From contig NMRB01000038.1 of assembly GCA_002633025.1 (NCBI GenBank), positions 804,436 through 868,435 on the forward strand: 64,000 nt of DNA, written 5' to 3'. The notes beneath the pieces were generated by a model. It was not told the DNA's origin. It saw only the letters and a list, made by a program, of their open reading frames with translations, and searched no databases. How positions within the stretch are numbered: position 1 is the stretch's first letter; every line of letters begins with the position of its first letter. Origin of the DNA: Notospermus geniculatus (lineage: Eukaryota > Nemertea > Pilidiophora > Heteronemertea > Lineidae). The position numbers were made by a program, and so were the translations under genes. This document shows positions 1-13,400 of this stretch, one piece after another.

Positions 1-592
1 TTTCGTAACCGCAGGTGCTGTTGGCCTGAAATTTGTTACATATATACCCCTAGGTCACATGACCTATGACCCCAAGTTTCGGTCCAATTTGACTCTTAGC
101 TTGGCCACCAGGTGGCGGAAACCAAAAACACAAAAAGTGCAATAACTCATGAACTAATCAGTGGATCCTCTCCAAATTTTTATCATTGGTGCTTCTAATG
201 AAGATGCATGACATAAGTAAGAGGTTTGTGCTTTGGCCGACTTTTCAAGGTCACCGAGGTCAAAGTTCAAAATTTAGTCATTTGGTGGCGTGTTTCGTAA
301 CTGCTTGGGCTATTGACGTGAAACTTGGTACATATACACCCCTATGTCAGATGACCTATGACACCACTTTTCAGTCCGATTTAATTCTCCGCTTGGCCAC
401 CAGGTGGTCAAAACCAAAGCTCAAAGTCCAGTAACTCCTGAACTGTAACTGGACTGTCTCCAAATTTTTATCAGGTGCATCTAACGAGGATACGTATGAC
501 CCTGGAACATTTCGATTAAACAAAATTGTCATTTGTTTTTCTGGTACGTTCACCCAGGTGAGCACATGGTCCATGGACCATTTCATTATTCG
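1..592 (+). repeat. Interspersed repeat, CACATGGTCCATGGACC-end family, copy 1
   Basis: Two tandem-like sections sharing 'acttggtacatatayaccccta', 'gacctatgac' and 'ttggccaccaggtgg'. It ends caggtgagcacatggtccat. Related copies lie at 3770-4140 and 41236-41430. No gene seen. Confidence 0.7.
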
Positions 593-604
593 CAAAAATA
601 TTTG

Positions 605-1018
605 CGTATACGGTACTGCACTGGGCCATTTACAATAACATACTCTACTGGGGCATTCATTGCAACCTACTGTACTTGGGCATTTACTATAACCTACTGT
701 ACTTGGGCATTTACTATAACCTACTGCACTGGGGCATTTACTGTAACATACTGTACTTGGGCATTTACTATAACATACTATACTTGGGCATTTACTATAA
801 CCTACTGCACTGGGGCATTTACTATAACATACTGTGCTTGGGCATTTACTATAACCTACTGCACTGGGGCATTTACTCTAACATAGTGGGGCATTTACTA
901 TAACATATTGTACTGTACGGTACTGTAACATACATGTACTGGACTGGGGCATTTACTCATATTGTACTGGGGCATTTACTATGACATACTGTACTGGGGC
1001 ATTTACAGTATCATACTG
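605..1018 (+). repeat. 27-bp minisatellite
   Basis: Units of about ggggcatttactataacata ctgtact, some degenerate near both ends. The unit length is divisible by three, so it produces long meaningless repeat frames. Confidence 0.9.
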
Positions 1019-1104
1019 CACACCCAAGGTCATCCCATGCTGCCATGCTGGGAGAACTGAAGTACCCTGTGAAATGTGTTGTGTTGGATTTTTTTTGTAT
1101 TTAA

Positions 1105-1254
1105 TGCCCACTGTACACGATCAAATTTTTCATCCAATATTCTGAATATGCTCAATAAAGGCCTACATGCAGGTTTATACATTGAAGCCTCAATAGGCCT
1201 GGAATCTGAATTTCCAAAGAATTGGATGAAAAATTTGATGGTGTGCAGCGGGCA
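1105..1254 (+). mobile_element. 150-bp MITE, TGCCC..TGTACACGATC family, copy 1
   Basis: Terminal inverted repeats TGCCCACTGTACACGATCAA and its partner ending GGGCA, with TTA on each side (one extra A at the left). It ends 44 bases before an RNF213 exon. The same internal sequence occurs reversed near 46540-46687. Confidence 0.75.
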
Positions 1255-1298
1255 TTACTCAACATTATGACCAATATTAATCATAATTCACGTTTTAG

Positions 1299-1425
1299 AG
1301 CTCAAAAGAAATTGAGTCCTGGTGATGTACTCTGTGGTTACCATGCCGATACAGCTGCATCTGTGGTCCTTCAAGTTTCAAAGGCACTTGGCCTTGAGTA
1401 CAATAGCCCTGAATGGGCTCAAAAG
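1299..1425 (+). CDS. RNF213: RNF213-like exon 1 of window
   Basis: Encodes residues 1-42, beginning near AQKKLSPGDVLCGY and ending PEWAQK. The acceptor is cgttttag and the donor aag|gtgagt. It starts with one base left over from the previous codon, so a coding exon lies upstream of the window, and it ends in phase 0. The open frame that runs upstream to 1222 belongs to a MITE, not to this exon. This is the least conserved of the exons, and its assignment rests on phase and position. Confidence 0.7.
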
Positions 1426-4400
1426 GTGAGTGGTGTTGGTACATGTAGTCAATTTTTTTTTCGCGTGTTGACTGAGAATTTTGCTTTAAGAATTGGAGCT
1501 TTTTATTCAGCGCTTTCCACTCTAACATAATCTCAATGGGCCGTATTTACGAAGCGCGATTAGGTCAACACGCGTGTAAATTCATAGTTATTCAGGTTAA
1601 GGGCCTAGAAAACCATTGTGTTGCTACCTTGTACGCTGCTTGATCGGCAGCATTTACCCACAGGATAATCACCCGTGGTTAACTTTCCTTTGTCTAGCTG
1701 CAGGAGGACAAAAGAAAAATTTGAACAACCTACAGGCCTTGTTTAGAGTCATTAAACTCTTTTCTTCGATCCTCCTGCACATAAACGCAGGAATGTTAAC
1801 CGCGTGTGGTTATCCTGTGGGTAAACGCTGCTGATCAAGCAGCGTACAAAGTAGCAACACAATGATTTTCTAGGCCCTTAACCTGAATAACTATGAATTT
1901 ACATGCTAGTTAAGTTGGCCTATCGCGCTTCGTAAATACGGCCCAAAGTGCTTCACGTTATTACCCTAATCTCTGTAGTAACTTGTCTGGGGAACTCAAG
2001 GTGCAGCTCATTCAGCGCATCACTTGATCCTTTCAGAATAGTTGAGAGTACAAATCGGTAACTTGACAGGTAATGAGGAACCGGCCGAACTAACGTCACG
2101 ACGTGGCGCTGCGATCGATGTGACCGAAGTTTCTTTTTTAGCTCACCTCTGTGAGGTGAGCTTCTCCCATGGTGTGTCGTCTGTCGTCCGTCGTCGTCGT
2201 CCGTCGTCGTTAACAGGGGTGGCACGTTTCTAAACCGCTTGGGTTACAAACTTGAAATTTGGTGTACAGGTACCCTATGGTAAAAACTATCTCTGGACCG
2301 AAACTTAGCGCTGCTGCTTGTACACCCTGGCCTGTAGGGGGCACTTTGTGAAAACCTTCTTTCGGCCGTATCTCCTGAACGCGGTTAGCTAGAACCACAA
2401 AACTTTTATGGTGGGTTCCTCTGATGAGACTTCATCACATAAATCCCGGGTTTTTGATTTGACCTACTTTTCAAGGTCACAGAGGTCAAAGTTCAAAATC
2501 CACTGTTTGGTGGCACATTTCATTGCTATTTGACATAGAGTGTTGTGATTTAGTGTGAAGATATATCTAGGCACCCTGCACGAATGCACCAAATTTCAAC
2601 CCGATCGGACTTCAAATATGGCCGCCAGGAAGCCATCTTGAAAAATGGACTTTGACCCACATTTTATAAATAGGAGTAGGTAGGATGTTTTAACGTTGCC
2701 AAAATATGTATCTAGGTACCGTATAAATATATGGTAAATTTCAGTCAGATTCGACGTCAAATATGGCCGCAGGGAGCCATCTTGAAAAATGGACTTTGAC
2801 CCACACCTCATAAATAGTGGGAGCTAGGATGCTTTAACCGTGCCTAAATATGTGTCTTGGTACCGTCTACTTATATGCCAAATTTCGGTTCGATTGGACT
2901 TCAACATGGCTGCCAGGCAGCCATCTTGAAGAATTTACTTTGGCCATAGGCCTATCTCATCGGTAGTAAATGTTACGATGTTTCTGCACTAATCCTTCAC
3001 CATTCAGTGTATCACCAGGCTACTCACACTTCATACTCTGTCAAGAGGTGAGCACAATGGCCCTGGCCATTTCATTCAACGTGAATTCCAGTCATTTCCA
3101 TTAACTTCTGGCGTGAAATAAACCCTATTTTTTCGGTCACATTAAAATTTCAACCATCTTGTCACGGATGAAAATTGCTGCAATTTCTTTGCTTTTTTCC
3201 TTAAAATAAAGTGGTAGGATGGTGATAATGGCAACGTCTTTATTTCATTTTTTCCTGTAGAAAAATGTACAGCAGATTTTTTCATGACGCAACGTCAACA
3301 CATAAAACGACGTCAATGACGTCGGTCCGGTCACATCGATCGCTGCGCCGACCTGTCGGGATAAACGGCACGCGGGTTCCTCATTGAACTCCCAACGTCC
3401 GGCACTCTCCAGGTTTTCAGGTTGTGGGCACTCACCAGTTCTCCTTCCCTCTGTAGGTTTATGACCAGTGCCTGAGCATCCTGCTTGCTTGTGCCACACC
3501 AGACTCGGTCCTTAGGCTGAAAAACACACAATTACACCAAGAAGAGACTCAGTTGGTGGAGAAGTATTTCATGAATAACGATCACCTCAGCCTCCAGGAT
3601 CACCTGCACAATCTGTTCAACAAACTTCCACGCGATGAGGATATTTTTGTTGAGGTACGTATGTTCTAGGCCTTTTGGTTTATTGCCATTTTTAGCTCAC
3701 CTGTGGTGAGCTCTTACGATGGTGCAGCGTCTGTCGTCGTCGTCCGTCGTTGTCCGTTAGCAGGGCACGTTGCGTAACTCTATTGTTCTCAGGCGAGCAC
3801 TTTTTTGCTCGCCTCAGAAGACAAGGCCTGGGCTATTGATCTGAAACTTGGTACATATATATACATGTACCCCTAGGTCATATGACCTACGACACCAATT
3901 TTCAGTCCGATTCGATTCTTGACTTCGCCACCAGGTGGCTAAAACCAACAACACAAAATGTGCAATAACTCCTGAACTAATGACTGGATCGTCTGACTTG
4001 GTGTGATCAGGTGTCTGGGTAGGCCTACCCTCTGTACCTGGAACTCGAGGCTTGCCCGGGAACATTTCGCTTTAACATTTGTCATTTGTTCTTCTGGTAC
4101 ATTCCCCCAGGTGAGCACATGGTCCATGGACCATTTCATTTACCAACCTGTCATTATTCTAATTTAGTTGACCATGCTCCTCCAAGTTAGGATGAATACC
4201 ACCACTGGAGGCTACCACGTTTGGCCTGATAAATGACACAAGACACAGCAATCAAGTTGGGTTGCAACAGAAGAATTTTGTCAGCTTTTTGCTCCTGAAA
4301 TCAGTGCATTTAATATAGTACATGTAGGCGTACATGTTCAATGTATGTACCAGTGGAACCCCGGTTGGCGACCACCTCAGTAACGCGACCAACCCGGAAA

Positions 4401-7400
4401 CACGACCACTAACTCACTGTCCCGACTGGTGTCTTCTTTATTTCCCATTTAAAGACGACCACCCTGGTATCCAGACCGCGACCACTGCTTTTGTTCTCCC
4501 AAATGACACTTTCGACCCCGGTAACCCAACCATGAACACCCTAATTGCCCTAATCAGGACTAATTAGCCTGAGACAATCACGATTACCAATCAGGCCAAA
4601 CACTAACCGTGGGTGCAACAGACCAAGAAAGTTAGCAAACAACTCACTGACAATCAAGAAGCCATCAATAAACAAAACAACTAGACCAGCTGATCGACTG
4701 ATCATCATCTGGTGCTCACCAGTCTATCTGGCCTGACAGCCATCTAGCCTGGTTCGAATCCATCACATTTCCCGTTTCTGAGGGGGTGAGAGCCTCAGCC
4801 AATCATCGGGGCGCGAAGGAAAATCGACGTGCCAATCAAAATCCATGTTACAAATGCGAGCGTGAAGAGCAAAGAAAGTGTCCAACGGTGATTTGTTTCG
4901 CGAGTTCTGATTGGCTCGGAGGCGGGGTCAAGTAGGGGTCAGGTTCATTAATAATTTATGCATTAACGGAAAAGATGACAGAATTCGGACAAGGCTAAAG
5001 ACGGAGTCGATAGCCTTGTTTGGACAAGATGCTGATCATGGGAGTTAGGCAGGCAGGATCTGACGTTTTGGCCACCGACGATCATGTCTCGGCAGCTGGC
5101 TCTCAGGCCTGATCTCAGTAACGCGACCACCCCACTAACACGACCACTTCAGCAAGGTCCCGTCGGTGGTCGTGTTACCGGGGTTCCACTGTACTTGACT
5201 TTCCTTCCTAGGTGACGACCAGATCACATCTGTTGGCGAAGAAGAATGCGAAGGCATTGGCTACCCACCTGAACATCCGACATTGGCGTCTGCTCATTCT
5301 GCAAGCCATGGACACAAAACAACAATTCTCCAGAGAACTAAGGTCAGCATATTTTGCATTGGTACATATAAATTGTGACCCTCCACCACAAAACCTGTCG
5401 GAAGTCGCACAGAAAATGAGCCTAAACGTACTGAGATGACACCAGGAGATAAAGAAATAAATAAAATCACTCAGACTTCACAAAAGACAGACAATACTGA
5501 AATTGACAGATAATTCAGTACCAACATACCAACCTCAGAACGACTTCTGACTGGTTTTGTGGTGGAGGGTCACATATTACAACAAGAAAACACGCTACAC
5601 ATTTGCGTGCACGGATGCCAGTGTAACAGTTATAAGTGACCCTTATCCGTGGAGGAGCCACGGTGGTGTAGTGGTTCAGGCCTCCGACTAGCGGTCAGAG
5701 GGTCCCGGGTTCGAATCCCACTGGGCTCGAGACTTTGGGCAAGTCTCTTTGCCTCACTGGCCTCTCTCCACCCAGGTGTATAAATGGGTACCGGTCGGAA
5801 ATGCTCGGATTGTAGCGCTGAATGAGCAGCTCATCTGAGTTCTACTGAAAGGTTTCAGGATAGACTGGGGTTAAAGTGTAAAGTCGGATGACACCTCTAC
5901 CGTTGTTGATATCAGACTATAAACCCGAACTTTAACTTTTTTTTAACATCCGAACGGAAAAGGGTCAGTCATTGTCAGTATGATGTTGCCAACCAAAGAA
6001 TAGTGAGCTTCTGCAAGCGCCCGGTTAGGACATACGACTACGTTTATCTATTGTTTGGGTGCACTCACACAATAGATAAACGTCATCGTAGAGCCTAACA
6101 GGGCGCTTGCAGAAGCTCACTAATATTCTGTCCAAATACGATTATCTTCCGACATAAATGGGCTTTGTGCCTCTTTTCATAGACATCAGTACTGGGTCCA
6201 AAACAATTACACAATGCAGAGCTCGTAAACCAACTGAAAATTCCAGGCACTCAAGTGCAGTGCGCATTATGTCACTCCACTTGTGATACATCTACATGTA
6301 CGATGTACCGTATTTATGCGCTTATGATTGACGGGCGCTAAAATTCGAATATAAGCAGAGTGCGCTTTCGAACAAGAAGTGATGTGGCTGATGATTCCAA
6401 AAAGAACATCCAATTTATTAGTGTGCCGTATCTCTACAGCCATAAGCGTATCTCATACACTTCGCATCAAACATTCAACAAATACAATATAGTGTCGACC
6501 TACTCGTCGAGTCCCGGCAGTGCGGGTCAGTTGCCGATAGCGGACAACGATCGCAGTGTCTTGTGCCAACAACCATAACCAATGGACTAATTATTGTTCA
6601 TATAGAATGAGATCACGTTCTAAAGAAGCGGTTTTGTTCCAGAAAAGTATACAGTACAGGTCACAATTGACATCCCTAAATTCGCGAAAGGTATGCGTAA
6701 CTTGCGCAACAACTCATGAGGTAACTTACGAGGTGAGTTACGTGGTGAGTTACGCGAATTTCGCTAGCTACGCAGTGATTTATGAGGCGAGTTACGCGAT
6801 TTTGGCGAGTTTCGCAGTGAGTTACGCGAAAGCCGTGAGTTACGAGTAAGTTACGCGTAACTTACGAGTAACTTACGCGAAGCCGTAGGGATGTCAATTG
6901 TGACCTGTACTGTAAGCGCATATGTGTGGGGGAAACGAAGGTGGAAAAAAGGCCTCAAAACATGCGATTTTTATAAGCGCATGTGCTTAAAGGAGCTGGA
7001 CGTCCTAGTTGTAAACACTCACTCACTGGTTCTCTATCCACGCGACGCCTGCGGTGCTGCCAACTATTGTCGGTGATATGTACTGACGTGAATATCGTGA
7101 GTGAGTTGCATTGGACTGGGCACCTGTCTAACGATCACGGGGCGCTACTGGTGCTGCCACCTTCACGAAGGAATAAAACTAGTTTGCCGACCACTGTTTG
7201 TAAACAAACTGGTTTGTTTACAACTTGGACGTCGAACTCCTTTAAATACGCATACCGTAAATACATTCAACATGCCTCATGAACTGTTCGGCAAATCGTT
7301 TGGTAATAAATTTCATTTCATTTCCTGTCCACAGAGACTTCATGAATCAAGAAAATGACGAGCGCCTGATGTTGCTTCAGTGCGATTCTGGCGACCAGAA

Positions 7401-10400
7401 CAGCAACCTGATCGCGTGCGCCCGCTTTCAGATCATGGAGGAGTACAACAAGGCAAAGGACAACAAGAGGGGACGTACACATATTGTCTTCATCATTCAA
7501 ATGCCAAGAGTTGTGGCTGGCAACTTTATTGGATTCCAGGTGGGGTGTTGTTGGGATTGTGTTATGTCAGTTGTTACACTCGTCCCCAGTGGCCTCGAGC
7601 TTTATACCAGTTATACGCTCACAACCACTGGCACAGATGGGGCCTAATCATGTTTCAGAATGCTAGATGGCACAAACTGTCATCAGCCAATCAGCGACCA
7701 GTATTTCACGCAACTAGGGGAAAACATGAAACATTTTATTATTGGCTGATCGCTCATTGGCTGGTTGATCGAGCGCGTTCGTCAACAACTGGTAGTCATA
7801 GTGACATCTAGTGTTCAGGATCGGACTTTGGCACGAAGTGTTTCAGTGGTTGAGGGTGATAGCTTCGGAGCGGAGGCCGATACCACTGAATTATTGAGTG
7901 TAGTCAGTTGTCAATCTCGTTACCCAGATCTACCTCATCCCTCGTTACCCAGATCTACCTCATCCCTCGTTACCCAGATCTACCTCATCCCTCGTTACCC
8001 AGATCTACCTCATCCCTCGTTACCCAGATCTACCTCATCCCTCGTTACCCAGATCTACCTCATCCGAGGATATCTCTAGAAAGGGCTGACGACCTGACCA
8101 AAATTTCTGGACAACCGCTGGCACCGTGCCAAAATGTTTGTTTCACACAATATTTCGTTCTTCGATGACTGAAAAACATCATATATGCCTAAAAGGCCAT
8201 TTAATACTCCCAAAACACGAAGTTGTTTGAGTATTAGAGCAATTTCAAACAAATAGTTAGCATGGTTAGTTGCAAACATCATGCCGCAGCCTCATGCCGT
8301 GATTCGCCTCAAAATTAGTAGATCGCGCATGCGCAGTATTCCTGAAGTCGTCAGCCCTTTCCAGTGGTGTTGTAGGAACGTAAACCCACTGGGGACGAGT
8401 TTGGTCAGTTGTGTGCTGATATCAAAAATACAGCACAAAAAATGACACACAAAATGACAAGTACAAGTAAAGTCGTCTCCAAACTTGCAAAATTTCGACC
8501 CCAATCGGGGTCTTCCTCAGGCACTTTCTAGAAGAGATCTCAGAAGAGTGATCTGTACTTCAAATGTCCCATCACGTCCCATCTTCTGGGATCTCTACTA
8601 GAAAGTGCCTGAGGAAGACCCCGGTTAAGGTTTATGTAAAGTGGCTCGAAATCTTGAATTTTTTACGCAAAAAATCTGGCTAACTGCACACTAAATTTAG
8701 AAAACAAGGCTCGGGGGCCTAGGGAACCGTCATAAGGAGGTGCCCTGAGCCTACTTTCTCCATTTATTGCGCAGTTGGTCAGATTTTTTGCGTCAAAAGT
8801 TCGAGATTTCGAGTCACTTTACTTAACCCTTAATTGGGGTTGAAAATTCGGAGACGACTTTACTTATAGGGCCTACTTGTCAGTTTTGTGCAGAATTATT
8901 CTGCACCAGTAATTCCTTGCTTACTAGTCTGTTTATTCTGCTAGGAAGATTATTGGTATATTGGAATTACATTACTTTTCCAACAGGACGAAATGCAAAT
9001 GGTTGTGTGCAGTTTGTTTCCTTGGATTTCCTCAGCTACTAGAAAGATGCCTGTTTGTGTACATCATTTACCGGGAGTACTGTTTCATCTGTTATTTGCA
9101 AAAACTGCAATATTTTCATTCTAGGGAGGAAAGTGGCATTCCGTACACTTGGATGACCTCCGACCTCCGCAAGGGAGCCAGCCGTCGATCATCAACATGA
9201 GACAGCAGTCAATTGGCAGTCTGATCCGTGAGGCAGTCGAGAAACAAGGCGTGCTGAGACAGGAAACAGTTGTGCCACGGGCAATGGAGGTGGACACTGA
9301 GGTAAATATTTGCAGACCTGAAAGAACAAATTGGAGACACAACCAACAGCGCTGCTGGGGGCAATATGAAATGACAAATTAATAAGTTTTGGTTTATCGA
9401 GTCCATCTGATGATCTCATGAGTCCTTTACTATAGTACGTTTAAATCATCTGGAGCTCGATGGGAGGACCTTTGGTTGTCAGGCAGACCTTGGTATTGTT
9501 AGTGAAGTCTGGCTGTTGAAATGTGTTTTATTGACGTGATGCTTGCAGCCAATCCCATGTCTATGCCTGTGTTCAATTTCGAATCAAGGCCTGGTTGCAC
9601 GTTCTATTTCGAACCAAGGTTCAGTTGGTTAGAAAACAATGTGCGTTGGACCGTTTAGAGTAAACCCTAAGTCCATTGTTGTCCGGTTACTAGGGGTTTG
9701 ATTGACATACGCCCATCGAGCTCCAGATGACTTAAACAGACTATAGTGTGACTGTGTAAGCGCTGTAGAATGGCCGTAGAATGTATGAATTGCGAATAGA
9801 CTGTAATTAGTGCCCAGTCATGTGCAGGCGATCGTCGTAGGTAACGCGGGGGAAGATGGCGTAATTAGGTAGCCACAAGCTGTTGTCAGATTTCGTATTT
9901 CCGCATTCCATTGGGTCGCGCGAAGGTTGTGCCGGACTTTATGAAGAAAAGCAAGAGTATTTTACGTGCATGGTGTGTATTCAATTCCATGTAAAGGAAG
10001 TACATGGACAAGAGTGTGCATTGACTGTCATATAAGTGCACACCAGTATGTATACACTGATTTCACAACTCACATACCGGTACACAGCGCCCCTAGTAGT
10101 ACTATGCACCAGCCATTTCCGGTTGAACCTCACCTCCAGGTAAAATTCCTAGGTTTTTAACCTCACCAGGAGTAAAGGTAACCTCGATCTAGGAAATATT
10201 AACCTTACTCCTGGTGGTGAGGTTAAAAACAAACCTCGCGCCTAGGAATTTTACTTGGGTGCATAATCTGCGAGTTGTGAAATCGGTGTGTTGAATGCCA
10301 TGTCATTAATAGTCTCGTGCCACCAGACTCTTGCAATTTCCAATAAATTTCCAATTTTAGAGTCTGGTCCGTATGGTTACTTTGACTTGTAATGTTGTAA

Positions 10401-13400
10401 ACAATCATGGCGGACAATCTACGCGATGACTGATGACGTAGAACACAACTACACTGCACTGCATGCATGCATGCATAATACATTGGTAGTGACTAGCCAA
10501 TCAGCGAAGCTCCCCTTATTTTGAATTTTCGGAATAAGAAAATTCAATGAGAATTGCGTTGCCTGCCAGACCCTCGGTCTGACGACCTCGGAGTATGACC
10601 GAGGGGCTGGTTGCACGAGACTATGTCATTAAATGTATGAGCACAGAACAATGCACATTGAAACCTGTGTGTATATTGCAGTACCGGTACTTCTAACAGA
10701 ACTCTCAAACTATTGTACATTTAGGCGGCGTTAGGCCCTCGAGCCAAACGTCCGGACGTTTTGGCTGAATGGAAGAACGCCCGTCTTGCATGCGGGAGAT
10801 ACGTGATCGAGCCCCGGTGCGGTCTACGACACTATCACCAGCCGCTGTGCTCCTTTAGGCCCATTGCAGATATTTTGCTGATCTACCCCCTCCGTTTTCT
10901 CCAGACTACACCAGACCAACCAGCACAAAACCTCGATAGCCAGAAGGAAGTCTTAGATGTGGATGCCTTGATCCATTCAGCTCTGCTCGCTGCAGCGTCG
11001 ATGATAAAAGACCCTGAGACAGTGTCTGCAGACAGACCAACCAGGCGTCTGCAGATACTGTTGAAAGAGTTGTCGCGGCAGGATGGTGAGTGAAGTCAAC
11101 TGCATGGTCTGTGAAAAAATCGTAGTTTTCTTTATTAAGCCAAAAATACTGTGACCAGGAGTAGCGGTATCTGAACCGTGCGAATACAATTCACTGTTTA
11201 CGTATAATACATACCCGTGACTAAACTGTGCTCTCCTCAGCAGTTCTTTGAGAAGTCAAGAAATTTGAGGCAGTCTAGGAAAACCCGTCGGATGTCGCAT
11301 TTGAGAAAAGTGTTAATGGCCTTGGTGAACCTGCACATTTCAATAGCTGAAATGTACGACTGGTATGTAACAGGTAAACAGTAGCAGATCATTCAGTGAC
11401 ATCCGATCCGATGGGTTTTCCTAGGACTGCCACGCAAATGTTAAGCCGGCAGTCAACGTGTTAAATTCATGCCAGCTGTTTTTTCTTTAGGTCCACGGTT
11501 GATGGACGCCTTAAAGATCCGTGTCTCTCAACTGCTGCAAGAGAAAGAGAAAGCTGTCATGATCCAGAGTTTGGCTCGAGAGTGGTTGAGCAAAGAAGCA
11601 GCTGCAATGGAGAACATAAACAGGGCTGGTACCTTGAAGTGAGAATGATTATGGTTCTGTACTATTCAATCCAGAGTCTTTACCTGAACTGAAAGTTTCG
11701 CTCAATATTAGCCAAATGCTTAGTTCTACTGCAAGATTTAAAGCTTCACTGTATTGAATTCAGAAAGTGCTTACATCCTCCGATGTTAGTGTAGTGTAAA
11801 ATGTACTATGCTCTATCTGGATACATTAGAGCTCTGCCTTCAGTTTTTCAGTGTGTGCTGAAAACTAGGACTTGGTTCTTTGAAGTACGTATCTGGCAAG
11901 TATTTTGGGGACCTCCAAGAAGCTATGAGACCTACATGTATACCTGCACTCTCGTAACACTTTGAAAATATCGTAAAATTCAATACAGTGAGGCTTTAAG
12001 ATGGCGCTCACAATATTCGTTCCTTCAGGCACTGAACGGGTTACCCTTACATGCCAAATTTCCTGAGCAGTTTTTCCAATTTTTGTGAAAAAATCAGTCA
12101 AAACTCTCCAGGACAAAAATCTACACCGATACTGAGTTGATCCCATTGCTAACGATCTTTTGCAGCCAAAAACAACACGTGACTACAAACCATCCCCAGA
12201 GTGGTTAAAGTGAATGGCTCGCGGGGTTTGTTGACAGTTGTTTGTTGACATGTCCTCAAATCAAGCGCCGTTTTGAGAAAAAGGCGAAAGAAGGATTTTA
12301 GTTTAATGGGAAATGCATTAGACAGCCAAACTTTGGAGGCGTATTCTGCAAAATCTGCCGCTTCGAAATCAATGGGAATAGTACAAAATGTACATTTTGA
12401 CCGACTCAATTTGAAACTGTCATTAACCCATTTTAACAAATTTTTAATGGAACCTCGTCCCCAGGTTCGCATATTTGCACAGGTTTTGCCTATGACTGGA
12501 GCGCGGCTTTGCCTGGAGACTAGGTTCACTCTCTTTGGGAGGTACAACCAAAAATCAAAACAAACCCTGCGAGCCATTCGCTTTAAAATTGACTGCTGAG
12601 AACTACAGATAGTTTTGTTAGTAATGATTATAATTATAGAAGTAGCCGTGTTGATTGTTGAATGAATGAGTAGAAATGAAATAGGTAACACCGTCTTATA
12701 AATCAACTAGGATATATTGAGACAAGCTTTCGACCCTATCGGGCCTTCATCAGGTCTGAGGAAAATCATGACAACAGGAGTATACATATATGGTGACATT
12801 GTAATGGTCATTGTAATTGTCACCATATATGTATACTCCTGTTGTCATGATTTTCCTCAGACCTGATGAAGGCCCGATAGGGTCGAAAGTTTGTCTCAAT
12901 ATATCCTAGTTGATTTATAAGATGGTGTTACCTATTTCATTTCTACTGGTAATGATTATGTTGTTTTTAGCCGAGCAATAAAGATGGTGATTGAAAGGAA
13001 GATCACACCAACACTTGCCGGTCTACTCGCCTACCTGGACACCAACAGCAACCTGGACATTCTCCAGCGCCGTACGACCCCTCGCGACAACTGGATCAAC
13101 ACACTGTGGTTGAAGATGCTCTCAGACACCCAGGCGACACAACTTTCCTATGAGAGACTGCTCCTGTCTCCGACTTCCCGCACAGAGCTGACGGAAATGA
13201 CAGCCCAACAGACTGGCGCAGGTTACGTGCCGTTTGATATCCAGTTTCCCTTCTCCTGGGAGGTTTATAGGCAGATGGAGGTGATCATCCAGACTGCAGG
13301 AACCATGGAAGGTAGGCAGTGTTCTCCGCATGGCTTTTTGTTACGGTGGCCCACCCTACCTTGGCATTTTACCACCCTACCTTAAGCCCATCTCACATTG

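Noticed and set aside
533-903. Long repetitive frames (TYCTWAFTI and GIYYNLL repeats)
   Set aside because: Produced by a 27-bp minisatellite whose unit is divisible by three; no splice or start context.
5653-5730. Functional tRNA gene
   Set aside because: A and B boxes are present, but the acceptor stem fails to pair and a SINE body follows. The same holds for 17640 and 10755.
7916-8065. Possible CRISPR-like array
   Set aside because: Direct head-to-tail minisatellite with no spacers, in a eukaryotic intron. The same applies to 28336-28510.
12149-12706. 185-codon minus-strand frame
   Set aside because: No homology I recognise; it overlaps an intron and the start of a foldback element, and an equal-looking frame lies on the other strand.
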